From Paractinoplanes aksuensis (GTDB taxonomy: Bacteria; Actinomycetota; Actinomycetes; Mycobacteriales; Micromonosporaceae): 64,000 bases of DNA. This document shows positions 48,144 through 56,905 of this stretch, piece by piece. The DNA lies in NCBI RefSeq assembly GCF_024137025.1, contig NZ_JAMYJR010000035.1, positions 62,001-126,000 of the forward strand, in the 5' to 3' direction. Position 1 is the first letter of the stretch. Each line of letters starts with the position of its first letter. The position numbers and the translations under genes are program-made. The notes under the pieces were generated by a model. The model was given only the letters and a program-made list of their open reading frames with translations, was not told where the DNA came from and made no database searches.

Positions 48144-48722
48144 CTACCCCTCGTGCGGGTGCGGGGTTGAGCCGGACCGGCGGGTGGTGGCTGCGGTGCG
48201 TACCTCGTCGGTTTCCATCGGGTCGGTGGTCAGAAAGTCGAGTCTTTCGTTGACTTCCGGGGTGAGGGGGGCGTGTTCGGCGCCGAACTCGCGGACGGCC
48301 GGCTCGCAGTCCCAGAGGGCCTCGGCCAGGCGGGGATGGACGTGGTCGGGGTCGAGGATGAACAGCGCCCGCAGATAGGCGGCCCGTTCGTACGAGTGGG
48401 GGCTGTGCCACAGGCGGTGCAGACGGGGCACGGCGGTTCGGGCCGCCTCGCCACCGATGCGGGCCAGACCCGCGGCCAGGTCGTCGTAGCCGCAGAGGTC
48501 GTCGGGGCGGCTGTCGAGCCAGTCCCAGGCGGTGATCAGGGCCGGGGCGTCAGCTTCATCGCCGTGCTCGGCGAGCAGCGTGCAGGCCGACCAGCGCACG
48601 GGATGTGCCGCGGTCGCGGACCAGCGGCGGGCGAGGGGAAGCGCCCGGGGGCCGAGCAGGTCGAGGGAACGGCGCACTGCTGCGCGCAGGTCATCGACCG
48701 GAAGGCCGTCGAGCAGAGGCAA
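48144..48722 (-). CDS. HEAT-repeat-like protein, probably truncated at the N-terminus
   Basis: About 192 residues of helical-repeat character: AVRRSLDLLGPRALPLARRW, HPVRWSACTLLAEHGDEADA, DDLAAGLARIGGEAARTAVP, SYERAAYLRALFILDPDHVH and further. The first possible start is a TTG at 48,722 with no ribosome site, and upstream sequence on this strand does not look coding, so the gene seems to have lost its beginning, next to other remnants at 48,725-49,242. Function unknown. Confidence 0.5.
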   Translation of the reverse strand: MPLLDGLPVDDLRAAVRRSLDLLGPRALPLARRWSATAAHPVRWSACTLLAEHGDEADAPALITAWDWLDSRPDDLCGYDDLAAGLARIGGEAARTAVPRLHRLWHSPHSYERAAYLRALFILDPDHVHPRLAEALWDCEPAVREFGAEHAPLTPEVNERLDFLTTDPMETDEVRTAATTRRSGSTPHPHEG

Positions 48723-48724
48723 CA

Positions 48725-49242
48725 GGCCGGGCCCAGGCCGTCGCGCTCTCGGCGAAAGAGCTGGCGCCGCCCGGCCGGCCCCGCCCCCACCCGTCGCGAC
48801 CCCCTCACCTGCATGGTCCGCGCCGGAGCCGACACCGACGGCAACCCCCTCCTCGTAGACCTGAGCCGCCTCGACGGCGTCCTGAGCATCACCGGCGACC
48901 CCGCCGTGGCCCGCCAGGTCATCCAGAACCTGGTGGCCGAGGTGACCCGCCTACGCCCCGGCCTGCCGGTTCGCGTGCTACCCGACGGCAACCCCTCAAC
49001 GGCGGCCCCACACCGGCCCGGTCCGAGGCACAGCCTGGCGCCGCCCCATCGCCGGCCTGGTCATCGCCTACTCCCCCGACCAGGCCGCCACCGCCCTGTC
49101 CCTGTGCGGCACAGCCGGCGCCGGCTGGACCGGCCTGTTCTGCGGCGACGCAGGCAAGGGCACCCACTGGCGCTGGTCCGTAGCCGCCGACGGCACCCTC
49201 ACCATCCCCGTGCTGGGCGTCACCCTGACCGCGCCCGCTTGA
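48725..49242 (+). pseudogene. Remnant of a large LysM/BTAD-type protein
   Basis: Fragments in different frames: VALSAKELAPPGRP; then CMVRAGADTDGNPLLVDLSR with LDGVLSITGDPAVARQVIQN and VTRLRPGLPVRVL; then, after a frame change, GLVIAYSPDQAATALSLCGT with GTHWRWSVAADGTLTIPVLG and a stop at 49,242. The order resembles the C-terminal part of large actinobacterial LysM/BTAD-type membrane proteins, in which a 'legacy' ATPase-like segment ends in a WRL-VDADGRLTV-LG motif. At least one frameshift and missing segments make this a decayed gene. The parent family is tentative. Confidence 0.5.
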
Positions 49243-49308
49243 GCAGGATCTGCACTGGTTCGGCACTCGGCTGCGGCACGGTGGCGGCCGAGTCTGAGGA
49301 GGACCAGG

Positions 49309-50244
49309 ATGCGGATAACTACGCCTTTCACCGCGAAATCGACCGCTGACGAGGTGTCCGACGGGGTCGACCTGACCGGCCGGCGCGCGATCGTCACCGG
49401 CGGCGCGTCCGGCATCGGCGTCGAGACGGCCCGGACGCTCGCCCGGCGCGGCGCGGCCGTCACCTTGGCCGTGCGGGATGTCGAACGGGCCCGTGCCGTG
49501 GCCGACAACATCGCCCGCAGCACGGGCAACGACCTGATCGACGTCCGCCCGCTGGAGCTGACCGACCTCGAGTCGATCGCCGCGTTCGCCGAGGCCTGGG
49601 ACGGGCCGTTGCACCTGCTGGTGAACAACGCCGGCGTGATGGCGCTGCCCGAGCGCACACCCGACCCGCGGGGCTGGGAGTTCCAGTTCGCGACCAACCA
49701 CCTCGGCCACTTCGCGCTGACCCTCGGCCTGCACCGCGCCCTCGCCGCGGCCCGGGGAGCCCGGGTGGTCAGCCTGAGCTCGTCCGGCCACCTGTTCTCG
49801 CCGGTGGTCTTCGACGACATCAATTTCCACTTCCGTCCGTACGACGCCACGCTCGCCTACGGCCAGTCGAAGTCCGCGGTCAACCTGTTCGCGGTGGCCG
49901 CGAGCACGCGCTGGCGCGACGACGGCATCACCGTCAACGCGGTGAACCCGGGCGCCATCGCCACCCCGCTGCAGCGGCACGTCGGCGGCAAACTGGCCAC
50001 CCCGGTCGAACTGCGGAAGACCACCCAGCAGGGCGCCTCGACCACCGTGCTGCTGGCCACCTCGCCGTTGCTCGACGGGATCGGCGGCCGGTACTTCAAC
50101 GACAACCAGGAGGCCGTGCCGACCGACCACCGCCCCGACAAGGTCGAGGAGCTGGTGGCCAGCGTCGCGCCCTACTCGCTGGACCCGGAGAACGCCGAGC
50201 GGCTGTGGACCGTCTCGGCCCACGCGATCGGAGCACCGGCCTGA
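49309..50244 (+). CDS. Short-chain dehydrogenase/reductase
   Basis: 311 residues; GGAGGACC precedes the ATG. Cofactor motif VTGGASGIGVETARTLA (TGxxxGxG, about residue 30), NNAGVMALPE (NNAG, about 105), catalytic Ser in VVSLSSSGH and YGQSK (YxxxK, about 184), and PGAIATPL after it. The length and the ATNHLGHFALT segment fit the retinol-dehydrogenase/WWOX-like subgroup. Substrate unknown; probably NADP(H)-dependent. Confidence 0.92.
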   Translation: MRITTPFTAKSTADEVSDGVDLTGRRAIVTGGASGIGVETARTLARRGAAVTLAVRDVERARAVADNIARSTGNDLIDVRPLELTDLESIAAFAEAWDGPLHLLVNNAGVMALPERTPDPRGWEFQFATNHLGHFALTLGLHRALAAARGARVVSLSSSGHLFSPVVFDDINFHFRPYDATLAYGQSKSAVNLFAVAASTRWRDDGITVNAVNPGAIATPLQRHVGGKLATPVELRKTTQQGASTTVLLATSPLLDGIGGRYFNDNQEAVPTDHRPDKVEELVASVAPYSLDPENAERLWTVSAHAIGAPA

Positions 50245-50429
50245 CGGCCGTCGGCTGGATCGGGCTCGGCGACCAGGGCGCGAGCCACCTGAGCCGCGTC
50301 CACCCGATCGACCTGGACATCCACGCCAAGCCCGTGGCCGGCCTCGGCGACGACGTGGCCGGGCTGACCGGACGGGCCGGGGCCGGGGCTGAAGCCCGGC
50401 CCGGGCCGGCCCGGTGGCTCAGCGGGTGA
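50245..50429 (+). pseudogene. Possible remnant of a beta-hydroxyacid dehydrogenase N-terminus
   Basis: Directly after the SDR stop, a frame encodes TAVGWIGLGDQG, the dinucleotide-binding start of 3-hydroxyisobutyrate dehydrogenase-like proteins. It then runs into unrelated low-complexity sequence (ASHLSRVHPIDLDIHAKPVA..) and stops at 50,429 inside the convergent oxidase gene. It is too short to be a functional gene, and the motif may be chance. Confidence 0.25.
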
Positions 50430-51654
50430 TCGGGACCAGGCGCGCCAGTTGGGTGACGTGGGCCGGGGTGAGTTCGGCCAGGCTGTGGGCGCCGAGCAGT
50501 TTCATCGTGCGGACGATCTGCTCGGTCAGGATGCCGATGGCGCGGTCGACACCGGGTCGGCCGCCCGCCATCAGCCCGTACAGATAGGCCCGGCCGATCA
50601 GGGTGAAGCGGGCGCCCAAAGCGATGCAGGCCACGATGTCGGCGCCGTTCATGATGCCGGTGTCGACGCTGATCTCGACGTCGGCGCCGACCTCGCGGAC
50701 CACCTGGGGCAGCAGGTGGAACGGGATGGGGGCGCGGTCGAGCTGGCGGCCGCCGTGGTTGGACAGGACGATGCCGTCGACGCCCAGGGCGGTCAGCTTC
50801 TTGGCGTCGTCGAGCGTCTGCACGCCCTTGACCGCGAGCTTGCCGGGCCACATCTCGCGGACGATCCGCAGGTCTTCGTAGCTGATCGTCGGGTCCATCG
50901 CGGCGTCCAGCAGTTCGCCGACCGTGCCGCCGGTGGCCGAGAGCGAGGCGAACTCGAGCTTCGGCGTGGTCAGGAAGTCGTACCACCACCAGGGGCGGGG
51001 CACCGCGTTGGCGATGGTGCGCAGGCCGAGCTGGGGCGGGATCGAGAAGCCGTTGCGCTTGTCGCGCAGCCGGGCGCCGGCCACGGGGGTGTCGACGGTG
51101 AAGAACAGCGTGTCGAAGCCGGCCTTGGCCGCGCGCTCGACCAGGGCGTACGAGATCTCGCGCTGTTTCATCACGTACAGCTGGAACCAGTTGCGGCCGG
51201 TCGGGTTGACCTCTTTGACCGTCTCGATGCTGGTCGTGCCCAGCGTCGACAGGCAGAACGGGATGCCCGCGGCGGCAGCCGCCCCGGCCCCGGCCGTCTC
51301 ACCCTCGGTCTGCATGAGCCGGGTGAACCCGGTCGGCGCGATGCCGAAGGGCAGGGCCGACGGGCCGCCGAAGACCGTGGCCGAGGTATCGACGTTCGCC
51401 ACGTCACGCAGCACCGACGGGTGGAACTCGACGTCCTGGAAGGCCTGCCGGGCCCGGGTCAGCGACAACTCACCCTCGGCCGCGCCGTCGGTGTAGTCGA
51501 AGGCGGCCCGCGGGGTGCGGCGCTTGGCGATCAGCCGCAGGTCCTCGATCGTGAGGGCGGCTTCGAGACGGCGGGTGCGCCCGTTGAGCTGAGGCTTCTT
51601 GAACTGCATGAGTTCGAGGATCTCGGCGGGCTTGGGGAATTGACGCTGGACCAC
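50419..51654 (-). CDS. FMN-dependent alpha-hydroxyacid oxidase/dehydrogenase (lactate type)
   Basis: 411 residues from a GTG at 51,654. TIM-barrel FMN_dh family: RRTPRAAFDYTDGAAEGELS near the start, LPFGIAPTGFTRLM, the active-site tyrosine region FQLYVMKQ, the conserved Lys in LAVKGVQTLDDA, and the catalytic histidine and arginine in SNHGGRQLD (about residue 300). The FMN phosphate site is DTGIMNGADIVACIALGA. It oxidises an L-2-hydroxyacid, most likely L-lactate, to the 2-oxoacid. The N-terminal 20 residues are extra compared with short glycolate oxidases, as in actinobacterial LldD proteins. Confidence 0.93.
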   Translation of the reverse strand: MVQRQFPKPAEILELMQFKKPQLNGRTRRLEAALTIEDLRLIAKRRTPRAAFDYTDGAAEGELSLTRARQAFQDVEFHPSVLRDVANVDTSATVFGGPSALPFGIAPTGFTRLMQTEGETAGAGAAAAAGIPFCLSTLGTTSIETVKEVNPTGRNWFQLYVMKQREISYALVERAAKAGFDTLFFTVDTPVAGARLRDKRNGFSIPPQLGLRTIANAVPRPWWWYDFLTTPKLEFASLSATGGTVGELLDAAMDPTISYEDLRIVREMWPGKLAVKGVQTLDDAKKLTALGVDGIVLSNHGGRQLDRAPIPFHLLPQVVREVGADVEISVDTGIMNGADIVACIALGARFTLIGRAYLYGLMAGGRPGVDRAIGILTEQIVRTMKLLGAHSLAELTPAHVTQLARLVPITR

Positions 51655-51710
51655 GCGGCCAGCCTACGGCTCAGAATCCGAGGTGACCATGTCTGGCGTC
51701 AACGGCCCTT

Positions 51711-52211
51711 TCAGTACGCCGGGGTGAGCTCCCGGGCCCGCAGCTGCGACAACGCGTAGTGCTGGCGCGACTTCACCGTGCCCACGGGAATGTCGAGGTG
51801 CGAGGCCGTCTCCTGCGCGGTCCAACCGGCCAGCGACATGTGGGCCACCACGCTCCGGTGCTCGGCCGAGAGCCGGCGCAGGGTCGCGGCGGCGTCGGTG
51901 CGGGCCACGACGCGGTCGGCGTGATCGGGGACGACGGCCACCGGCTCCTCGGCCACCCCGACGCACTCGTGCCGGGCGGCCGCGCTGCGCAGCCAGTCGA
52001 TGGCCAGGTTACGCGCGACGGTGAGCAGCCAGCCGCGCAGTGAGCCCTCGGTGCTGTGCAGCCGCTCGGTGCGCAGCCAGGCCCGGATCAGCGTCTCCTG
52101 CACGATGTCCTCGGCCAGATGGTGGTCGCGGACGATCGTGCGCACATAACTGACCAGGGCGGCGTGATGGTCGGCGACCAGTGTGGCGAACAGGCGGTCG
52201 GTCTGCGTCAT
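51711..52211 (-). CDS. ECF sigma factor
   Basis: 166 residues. Region 2 is VSYVRTIVRDHHLAEDIVQE followed by TLIRAWL and GWLLTVARNLAIDWLRS (about 15-85). Region 4 is LSAEHRSVVAHMSLAGWTAQ followed by ETASHLDIPVGTVKSRQHYALSQLR (about 110-160). No anti-sigma factor is next to it. It is divergent from a second ECF sigma gene 247 nt away with a very similar region 4. The two regulate or arose from one another by inference only. Confidence 0.93.
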   Translation of the reverse strand: MTQTDRLFATLVADHHAALVSYVRTIVRDHHLAEDIVQETLIRAWLRTERLHSTEGSLRGWLLTVARNLAIDWLRSAAARHECVGVAEEPVAVVPDHADRVVARTDAAATLRRLSAEHRSVVAHMSLAGWTAQETASHLDIPVGTVKSRQHYALSQLRARELTPAY

Positions 52212-52458
52212 CGGGGCTCTCGATTCCTGCTGGGGACGCCGCCCTTCAACGTGACTTCGAGGCCCTGGTTCGCTTTATGATTCTTGACACTTCGGCACCT
52301 TTAGGACCGGATTAATAAATTGCGTTCCGAATCCACCGAATAACGTTCCGTCCAACCTTTTGCGGCACGCCGCAATCGTGCGAACGCGCACAGCAACGTC
52401 ACTCGAATCGCATTCGCACGCCATTCCGATCGCACCGCGCCCACCTAGCGTCGGGATC

Positions 52459-52980
52459 ATGCCTGCCGCGTTGGACACCGTCGCTGACCGGGACCGGGAG
52501 AGCCGCCTGGTCGCCTTGTACGAGGCGTGCTCCCCCGGTCTGGCCCGGTTCATCGGCCGCCTCACCCACGACGAACAAGCCACCGAGGACCTGCTGCAGG
52601 AGACGATGCTGCGGGCCTGGCGCCACATCGACGACCTGCCCCCGGACGACGAGGGCATCCGGCGCTGGCTGTTCACTGTGGCCCGCCGGCTGGTCATCGA
52701 CAGCGTCCGGCTGCGCCACCACCAACCTGTCACCAGTACGGCCCTCGACCTCACGCTGATGCCGGCCGACGACGACACGATCGCGGCCGCGCTGGCCGGT
52801 CAGACCGTGCGGCACGCCTTCGACCGGCTCAGCCTGGCCCACCGGGCGGTGCTGTCCGAGGTCTTCCTGCACGGCCACACCCCCGAACAGGCGGCGGAGC
52901 GGCTCGGCCTGCCGGTCGGCACGGTCAAATCACGTACGCACTACGCCCTGCGCGCCCTGCGCACGGGAATCGCCGCTTAG
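52459..52980 (+). CDS. ECF sigma factor
   Basis: 173 residues from the ATG at 52,459 with GGGA close upstream. Region 2: LARFIGRLTHDEQATEDLLQ with ETMLRAWRHIDDLP and RRWLFTVARRLVIDSVR. Region 4: LSLAHRAVLSEVFLHGHTPE with QAAERLGLPVGTVKSRTHYALRALR. It is divergent from the ECF gene at 51,711-52,211. There is no adjacent anti-sigma gene. The last 51 nt overlap the end of the convergent GGDEF-EAL gene. The intergenic stretch before it (52,212-52,458) contains a small dyad, TTGCGG-CACG-CCGCAA (52,360-52,375), but no clear promoter. Confidence 0.93.
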   Translation: MPAALDTVADRDRESRLVALYEACSPGLARFIGRLTHDEQATEDLLQETMLRAWRHIDDLPPDDEGIRRWLFTVARRLVIDSVRLRHHQPVTSTALDLTLMPADDDTIAAALAGQTVRHAFDRLSLAHRAVLSEVFLHGHTPEQAAERLGLPVGTVKSRTHYALRALRTGIAA

Positions 52981-55221
52981 CAGTTGCAGGCGGTCGCCGA
53001 CCTCGTGCGGGGGCAGAGGCCGGCCGAACAAGTAGCCCTGGCCGTACTCGTAGCCCAGCCCGCGGATCAGCTCGCGCTGCTCGTCGGTCTCGATGCCCTC
53101 GGCCACCGACGAGAAGTCGAGCGCGGTCGCCATCTGGCTGACCGCGGTGGCCACGGCCGCCTGCCGGCCCACGGTGGTGATCGACTCGACGAACGAGCGG
53201 TCCAGCTTCAGGGTCGTCACCGGCACGGTCAGCAGTAGGCCGAGCGAGGACGCGGCGGTGCCGAAGTCGTCCAGCGCGAGCCGCAGACCCAGGGCGCGCA
53301 GACCGAGCAGGGCCGCCGCCGACTCCTCGTCGTCCAGCACCGCGGTCTCGGTGACCTCGATGGTCAGCAGGCGCGGGGGCAGGCCGGTGTCGCGCAGCAC
53401 CGCGGCCACCTCGTCGACGAAGCCGGGGCTGCGCAGCTGGCGGCCGGCCACGTTCACGCCGACGCTCAGGTCACCCGCGCCGGGGAAGTCGGCCCGCCAC
53501 CGGGCGGCCTGCCGGCACGCCTCGCGCAGGGCCCAGGCGCCGATCCCCACGATGTGCCCGGACCGCTCGGCCAGCGGGATGAACTCGACCGGCGAGACCA
53601 GGCCCCGGGTCGGGTGGTTCCATCGGATCAGCGCCTCGACGCCGGTCATCCGCAAGTCGTCGAGGGCCACGATGGGCTGGTAGACGAGCGTGAACTCGCC
53701 GCCGCCGACCGCCGAGGCCAGATCGCGGATGATCTCGGCGTCGGCCGCCGTGCGAGCGCCCATCTCGTCGCTGAAGCAGACCGACGTGCCCTTGCCCCGC
53801 CGCTTGGCCTCGTACATCGCGATGTCGGCGTTGCTGAGCAGGGTGGCCGGCTCGTCGCCGGGCCGGGCCCAGGCCACGCCGATGCTGGCCCGGGTGTGCC
53901 CGGCCAGTCCCGTCTGCAGGTCGTCGGCGACGCGGCGCGCACCCTCGGGCCCGGTGTCGGGCAGCAGGATGGTGAACTCGTCGCCGCCCAGCCGCGAGAC
54001 CAGGTCGTCGGCCCGGACCGTGGCCCGCAGCCGCTCGGCCACGTCGACCAGCAGGGCGTCGCCGGCGGCGTGGCCCATCGTGTCGTTGACCGTCTTGAAG
54101 TCGTCCAGGTCGATCAGCAGCACGGACGGGGAGCCGCCCTCGTCCAGGTGCTGCTGCAACTGCTCGGTGAAGTGGGTGCGGTTGGCCAGCCCGGTCAGGC
54201 CGTCGGTCGAGGCCTGTTCGCGCAGCAGCACCTCCTGGTCGGTGAGGTGGTCGAGCGCGACGTCGAGGCGATCGATCAGCCGCACGTTGTCCTGGAAGGC
54301 GATGAGCTGCCGCACCGCGACCAGCACCGTGATGACGACCACGCCCGCGGTCGCGCCCCAGAAGCGGGTCGACACGTCGTCGGGCAGCGCGATGAGGAAC
54401 ACCGCGAAGGTCACGGCGATCATTCCGTACGGAAGCAGGCTGTAGGGCTTGCGCTTGACCGCGGGGACCGGGCCGTCGGTGCGGACCACAGCCTCCTGGA
54501 TGCGCGGGCCGATCGCGATGAGCAGCGAGGGCAGCAGCAACACCATGAAGACGTACGAGTGGTCCTGGTCCTGGAACGGGCCGGGCAGGAACGCCGCGAG
54601 CCCCTGGACGACGGGCGCGGCGACCATCGGCCAGGCCGCGACCCGGGCCATCGGCGGCCGGGGCACCAGCGCGGCCTTGGTCGCGGCGAACGCGGCCACC
54701 ACGACCAGGGCGGCCGTGATGCTGGCGGTGACCCGGTCGACCGGCGCGGTGACCGGGTAGACGGCGAAGCACCAGGCCGCCACGCCGCCGCCGACCAGCA
54801 CGGTGGTCGCGTCGAGCCAGAAGACGAGCCGCTCGCGGGACGAGCGCAGGCCGTGCGGGAAGAGCAGGCAGGCCAGCACGTTGCTGGACATGCCGACGAT
54901 GAAGAAGGCGGACTGCACGGTGGTGCCGGTGGTCGACGCGGTGGCCGGGTTCAACAGGGTGTGAACGGCCTGGAAGCTGTCGCCGATCGTGAACGAGGAC
55001 CCGGCGAAGGCGATGGCCGACCAGAACCGGCGGTAGTGCGGCACGAGCGCGCGCAACCGCCAGGCCCCGTAGGCCAGGGCGGCGTCCATCGGCACCTGCG
55101 CGCACCAGAACACCTGCGACTGGCGGTGCGGGTCGCCCTCGAGCAGGGCGAACAGCACGAATCCGGTCAGGGTGACGGCGAACAGCGCCACCAGGATCGG
55201 ATCCCGCCGCAACGTCCTCAC
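52930..55221 (-). CDS. Membrane-bound GGDEF-EAL protein (c-di-GMP turnover)
   Basis: 763 residues from a GTG at 55,221 with GGGGAGGG 4 nt upstream. The N-terminal 310 residues hold about eight membrane segments. The GGDEF domain (about 345-500) has an intact active site, SRLGGDEFTILL. The EAL domain (about 515-755) keeps its catalytic residues: VEALIRW, VGVNVAGRQ, EVTETA, ALDDFGTAASSLGLL, LKLDRSFV, AEGIET and YGQGYLF. Both cyclase and phosphodiesterase activities are therefore possible. Its role would be membrane-sensed control of c-di-GMP, which in mycelial actinomycetes governs development. The 3' end overlaps the convergent ECF sigma gene by 51 nt. Confidence 0.95.
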   Translation of the reverse strand: MRTLRRDPILVALFAVTLTGFVLFALLEGDPHRQSQVFWCAQVPMDAALAYGAWRLRALVPHYRRFWSAIAFAGSSFTIGDSFQAVHTLLNPATASTTGTTVQSAFFIVGMSSNVLACLLFPHGLRSSRERLVFWLDATTVLVGGGVAAWCFAVYPVTAPVDRVTASITAALVVVAAFAATKAALVPRPPMARVAAWPMVAAPVVQGLAAFLPGPFQDQDHSYVFMVLLLPSLLIAIGPRIQEAVVRTDGPVPAVKRKPYSLLPYGMIAVTFAVFLIALPDDVSTRFWGATAGVVVITVLVAVRQLIAFQDNVRLIDRLDVALDHLTDQEVLLREQASTDGLTGLANRTHFTEQLQQHLDEGGSPSVLLIDLDDFKTVNDTMGHAAGDALLVDVAERLRATVRADDLVSRLGGDEFTILLPDTGPEGARRVADDLQTGLAGHTRASIGVAWARPGDEPATLLSNADIAMYEAKRRGKGTSVCFSDEMGARTAADAEIIRDLASAVGGGEFTLVYQPIVALDDLRMTGVEALIRWNHPTRGLVSPVEFIPLAERSGHIVGIGAWALREACRQAARWRADFPGAGDLSVGVNVAGRQLRSPGFVDEVAAVLRDTGLPPRLLTIEVTETAVLDDEESAAALLGLRALGLRLALDDFGTAASSLGLLLTVPVTTLKLDRSFVESITTVGRQAAVATAVSQMATALDFSSVAEGIETDEQRELIRGLGYEYGQGYLFGRPLPPHEVGDRLQLLSGDSRAQGAQGVVRT

Positions 55222-55289
55222 ATGCCCTCCCCACCTGGCTCTCGACCCGGGGAAAATCGGCCGCAACCGGCGCCAGTTGAAGGAAATGG

Positions 55290-56681
55290 TCAGATCAACC
55301 CGGGGCGGGCGAAGAACGTGCTGTCGGCACTGGCCGGGAGCTGGTCGATCCCGAGCTGGTCACCGATGCGCCGCACGAAGAAACCCCGATAGTTGTACGA
55401 CTCCAGCGCGATGCCACCGGCCGCCGCCCCGGCCGCGCCGCAGAAGGTGGCGTCCCCGCGGAACAGCACGGTGCCGTCGTCGGCGTTCAGCCGCAGCCGG
55501 AAGTCCTGATGCCGCAGGTATCCGCCCCCGGCGGCGCGGAACGACACGCACGACGGGTCGGCCAGCCCGGCGACCACCTGCCAGGTGGCCTGCTGCCGGT
55601 CGGCGGCGACGCTGCCCGGGCCGACGGCGGCGAGCACGCCCTGATCGCCGAACACGGTCACGTACTGCCCGGGCGCGGCGGCCGACTCGAGCGACACCGG
55701 CCCTCTGGCCAACGGCCCGGCCGACGCTTGCGGCCGGGGCGGCGGCTGCGTGCCGGTGGCCCACCCGGTGGCGGGCACGGTGACCCCCACGGCCAGAACG
55801 CTCGCGCCGATCGCGACCAGCAGCGGATGCGTCGCCAGCGCGTGCAGGGCGGCAGCGGTCGCGGTCTTGGCCGTCACCGCGGATTTGATCAGGTCGGCGC
55901 CGAGAAGGGCGAGCGGCACGGGCAGCAGGCCCAGGGCCGGCAGCAGGCGGTCGGCCGGCACCTGGTCGCCGGCGGCGGCGGTGCAGACCGGGCAGGCCCG
56001 GACGTGGCGGCCGATCCGTTTGCGCCAGTACGAGTTCGCCGTCCCGTCCCAGTTGGCCACGACCTCACCGAGGGCGTCGCAGCCCGGCGCCGCCTCCAGG
56101 GCGGCCACGATGCCGCGGCTGGCCTCGAGCTGCTCGCGCATGCGCTGGATCCGGACTCCCGCGTGGGCCACGCCGACGCCGAGGCCGGCGGCGACCTCGG
56201 CCCGGGTGAGCTCGCCGACCAGTTCCAGCCACCACAGCGAGAACACCGTGCGCTCGTCCGCGCCCATCCAGGCGGTGGCGTGCCGCACCTGGCGGCGCTG
56301 CCCGGTCAGGGCGGCCCGGAGCACGGCCGGCCCCTCGACCTCGGCCGCATCGTCCGCGCGGCCGGCGGCCGCCTCGAGCGGGGCGGCCCGGTCGGCCGCG
56401 GCCCTCTCGCGTACGCCGTGGGTGCTGATCTGGTGGACGGCGATGGCGGTGAGCCAGGATCGGAAGCTGCCCGGCGACCGCAGGTCCCCCAGCTGCCGCA
56501 GCGCGCGCATCATGACGTCCTGCACCACGTCGTCGACCTCGGCGTCACCGGGCCGGGCCCGGCGGACGAGGTTGTAGACCAGCGGCAGGTGGCGGCGCAC
56601 CAGCTCGTTGAGCGCGGCGCGGTCGCCGGCCCGGGCTGCGAGCACCATGTCGTCGTCACGGACGGGCCGGGGTGCCGTCAT
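55290..56681 (-). CDS. ECF sigma factor fused to a membrane anchor and an AbfB sugar-binding domain
   Basis: 463 residues. The sigma part occupies about 1-190: region 2 VYNLVRRARPGDAEVDDVVQ with DVMMRALRQL and FRSWLTAIAVHQIS, then region 4 WMGADERTVFSLWWLELVGE with LTRAEVAAGLGVGVAHAGVRIQRMR. Next is HVRACPVCTAAAGDQ (about 230), similar to the zinc-binding H-x3-C-x2-C of anti-sigma factors, then a membrane segment PLLVAIGASVLAVGVTVPAT (about 285-305). The C-terminal 140 residues, GPVSLESAAAPGQYVTVFGD to LPASADSTFFARPGLI, form an AbfB-type beta-trefoil that binds arabinose side chains. Sensor, anti-sigma-like spacer and sigma factor are thus one polypeptide. The divergent neighbour is a secreted arabinofuranosidase, the natural target. 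Confidence 0.9.
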   Translation of the reverse strand: MTAPRPVRDDDMVLAARAGDRAALNELVRRHLPLVYNLVRRARPGDAEVDDVVQDVMMRALRQLGDLRSPGSFRSWLTAIAVHQISTHGVRERAAADRAAPLEAAAGRADDAAEVEGPAVLRAALTGQRRQVRHATAWMGADERTVFSLWWLELVGELTRAEVAAGLGVGVAHAGVRIQRMREQLEASRGIVAALEAAPGCDALGEVVANWDGTANSYWRKRIGRHVRACPVCTAAAGDQVPADRLLPALGLLPVPLALLGADLIKSAVTAKTATAAALHALATHPLLVAIGASVLAVGVTVPATGWATGTQPPPRPQASAGPLARGPVSLESAAAPGQYVTVFGDQGVLAAVGPGSVAADRQQATWQVVAGLADPSCVSFRAAGGGYLRHQDFRLRLNADDGTVLFRGDATFCGAAGAAAGGIALESYNYRGFFVRRIGDQLGIDQLPASADSTFFARPGLI

Positions 56682-56855
56682 GGAGCCCTCCTTCCTGCGC
56701 CGAGCCGGGGCTCGACCGGATCGTAGAAGAGCGATTCACCGCATTCAAGAAGATGAAAAAGCGTTACGCCGGTACGGGCGAATTGGTCACCTTGAACCGG
56801 TCGAAACCGTCTGGCAACATTCGCGACATCCCCTTCGCTTCCCGGAACCCGTCCC

Positions 56856-56880
56856 GTGAGCGTGTGTTGTTAACGCTCAC
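56856..56880. promoter_or_regulatory. LacI-type operator candidate upstream of the GH62 gene
   Basis: GTGAGCGT (56,856-56,863) and ACGCTCAC (56,873-56,880) form a perfect 8-bp inverted repeat with a 9-nt spacer, 26 nt before the GH62 start. The half-site GTGAGC/GCTCAC is that of LacI-family sugar repressors. A GTTAAC dyad lies between the arms. Confidence 0.5.
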
Positions 56881-56905
56881 ACTCCCCCATTCGAAGGAGC
56901 ACCTC

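Noticed and set aside
50371..50415. GC-rich self-complementary stretch as a terminator between the SDR and the oxidase
   Set aside because: Complementarity is from alternating GGCC runs with several equally good pairings and no T run; part lies near the oxidase coding end. Not convincing as a defined terminator.
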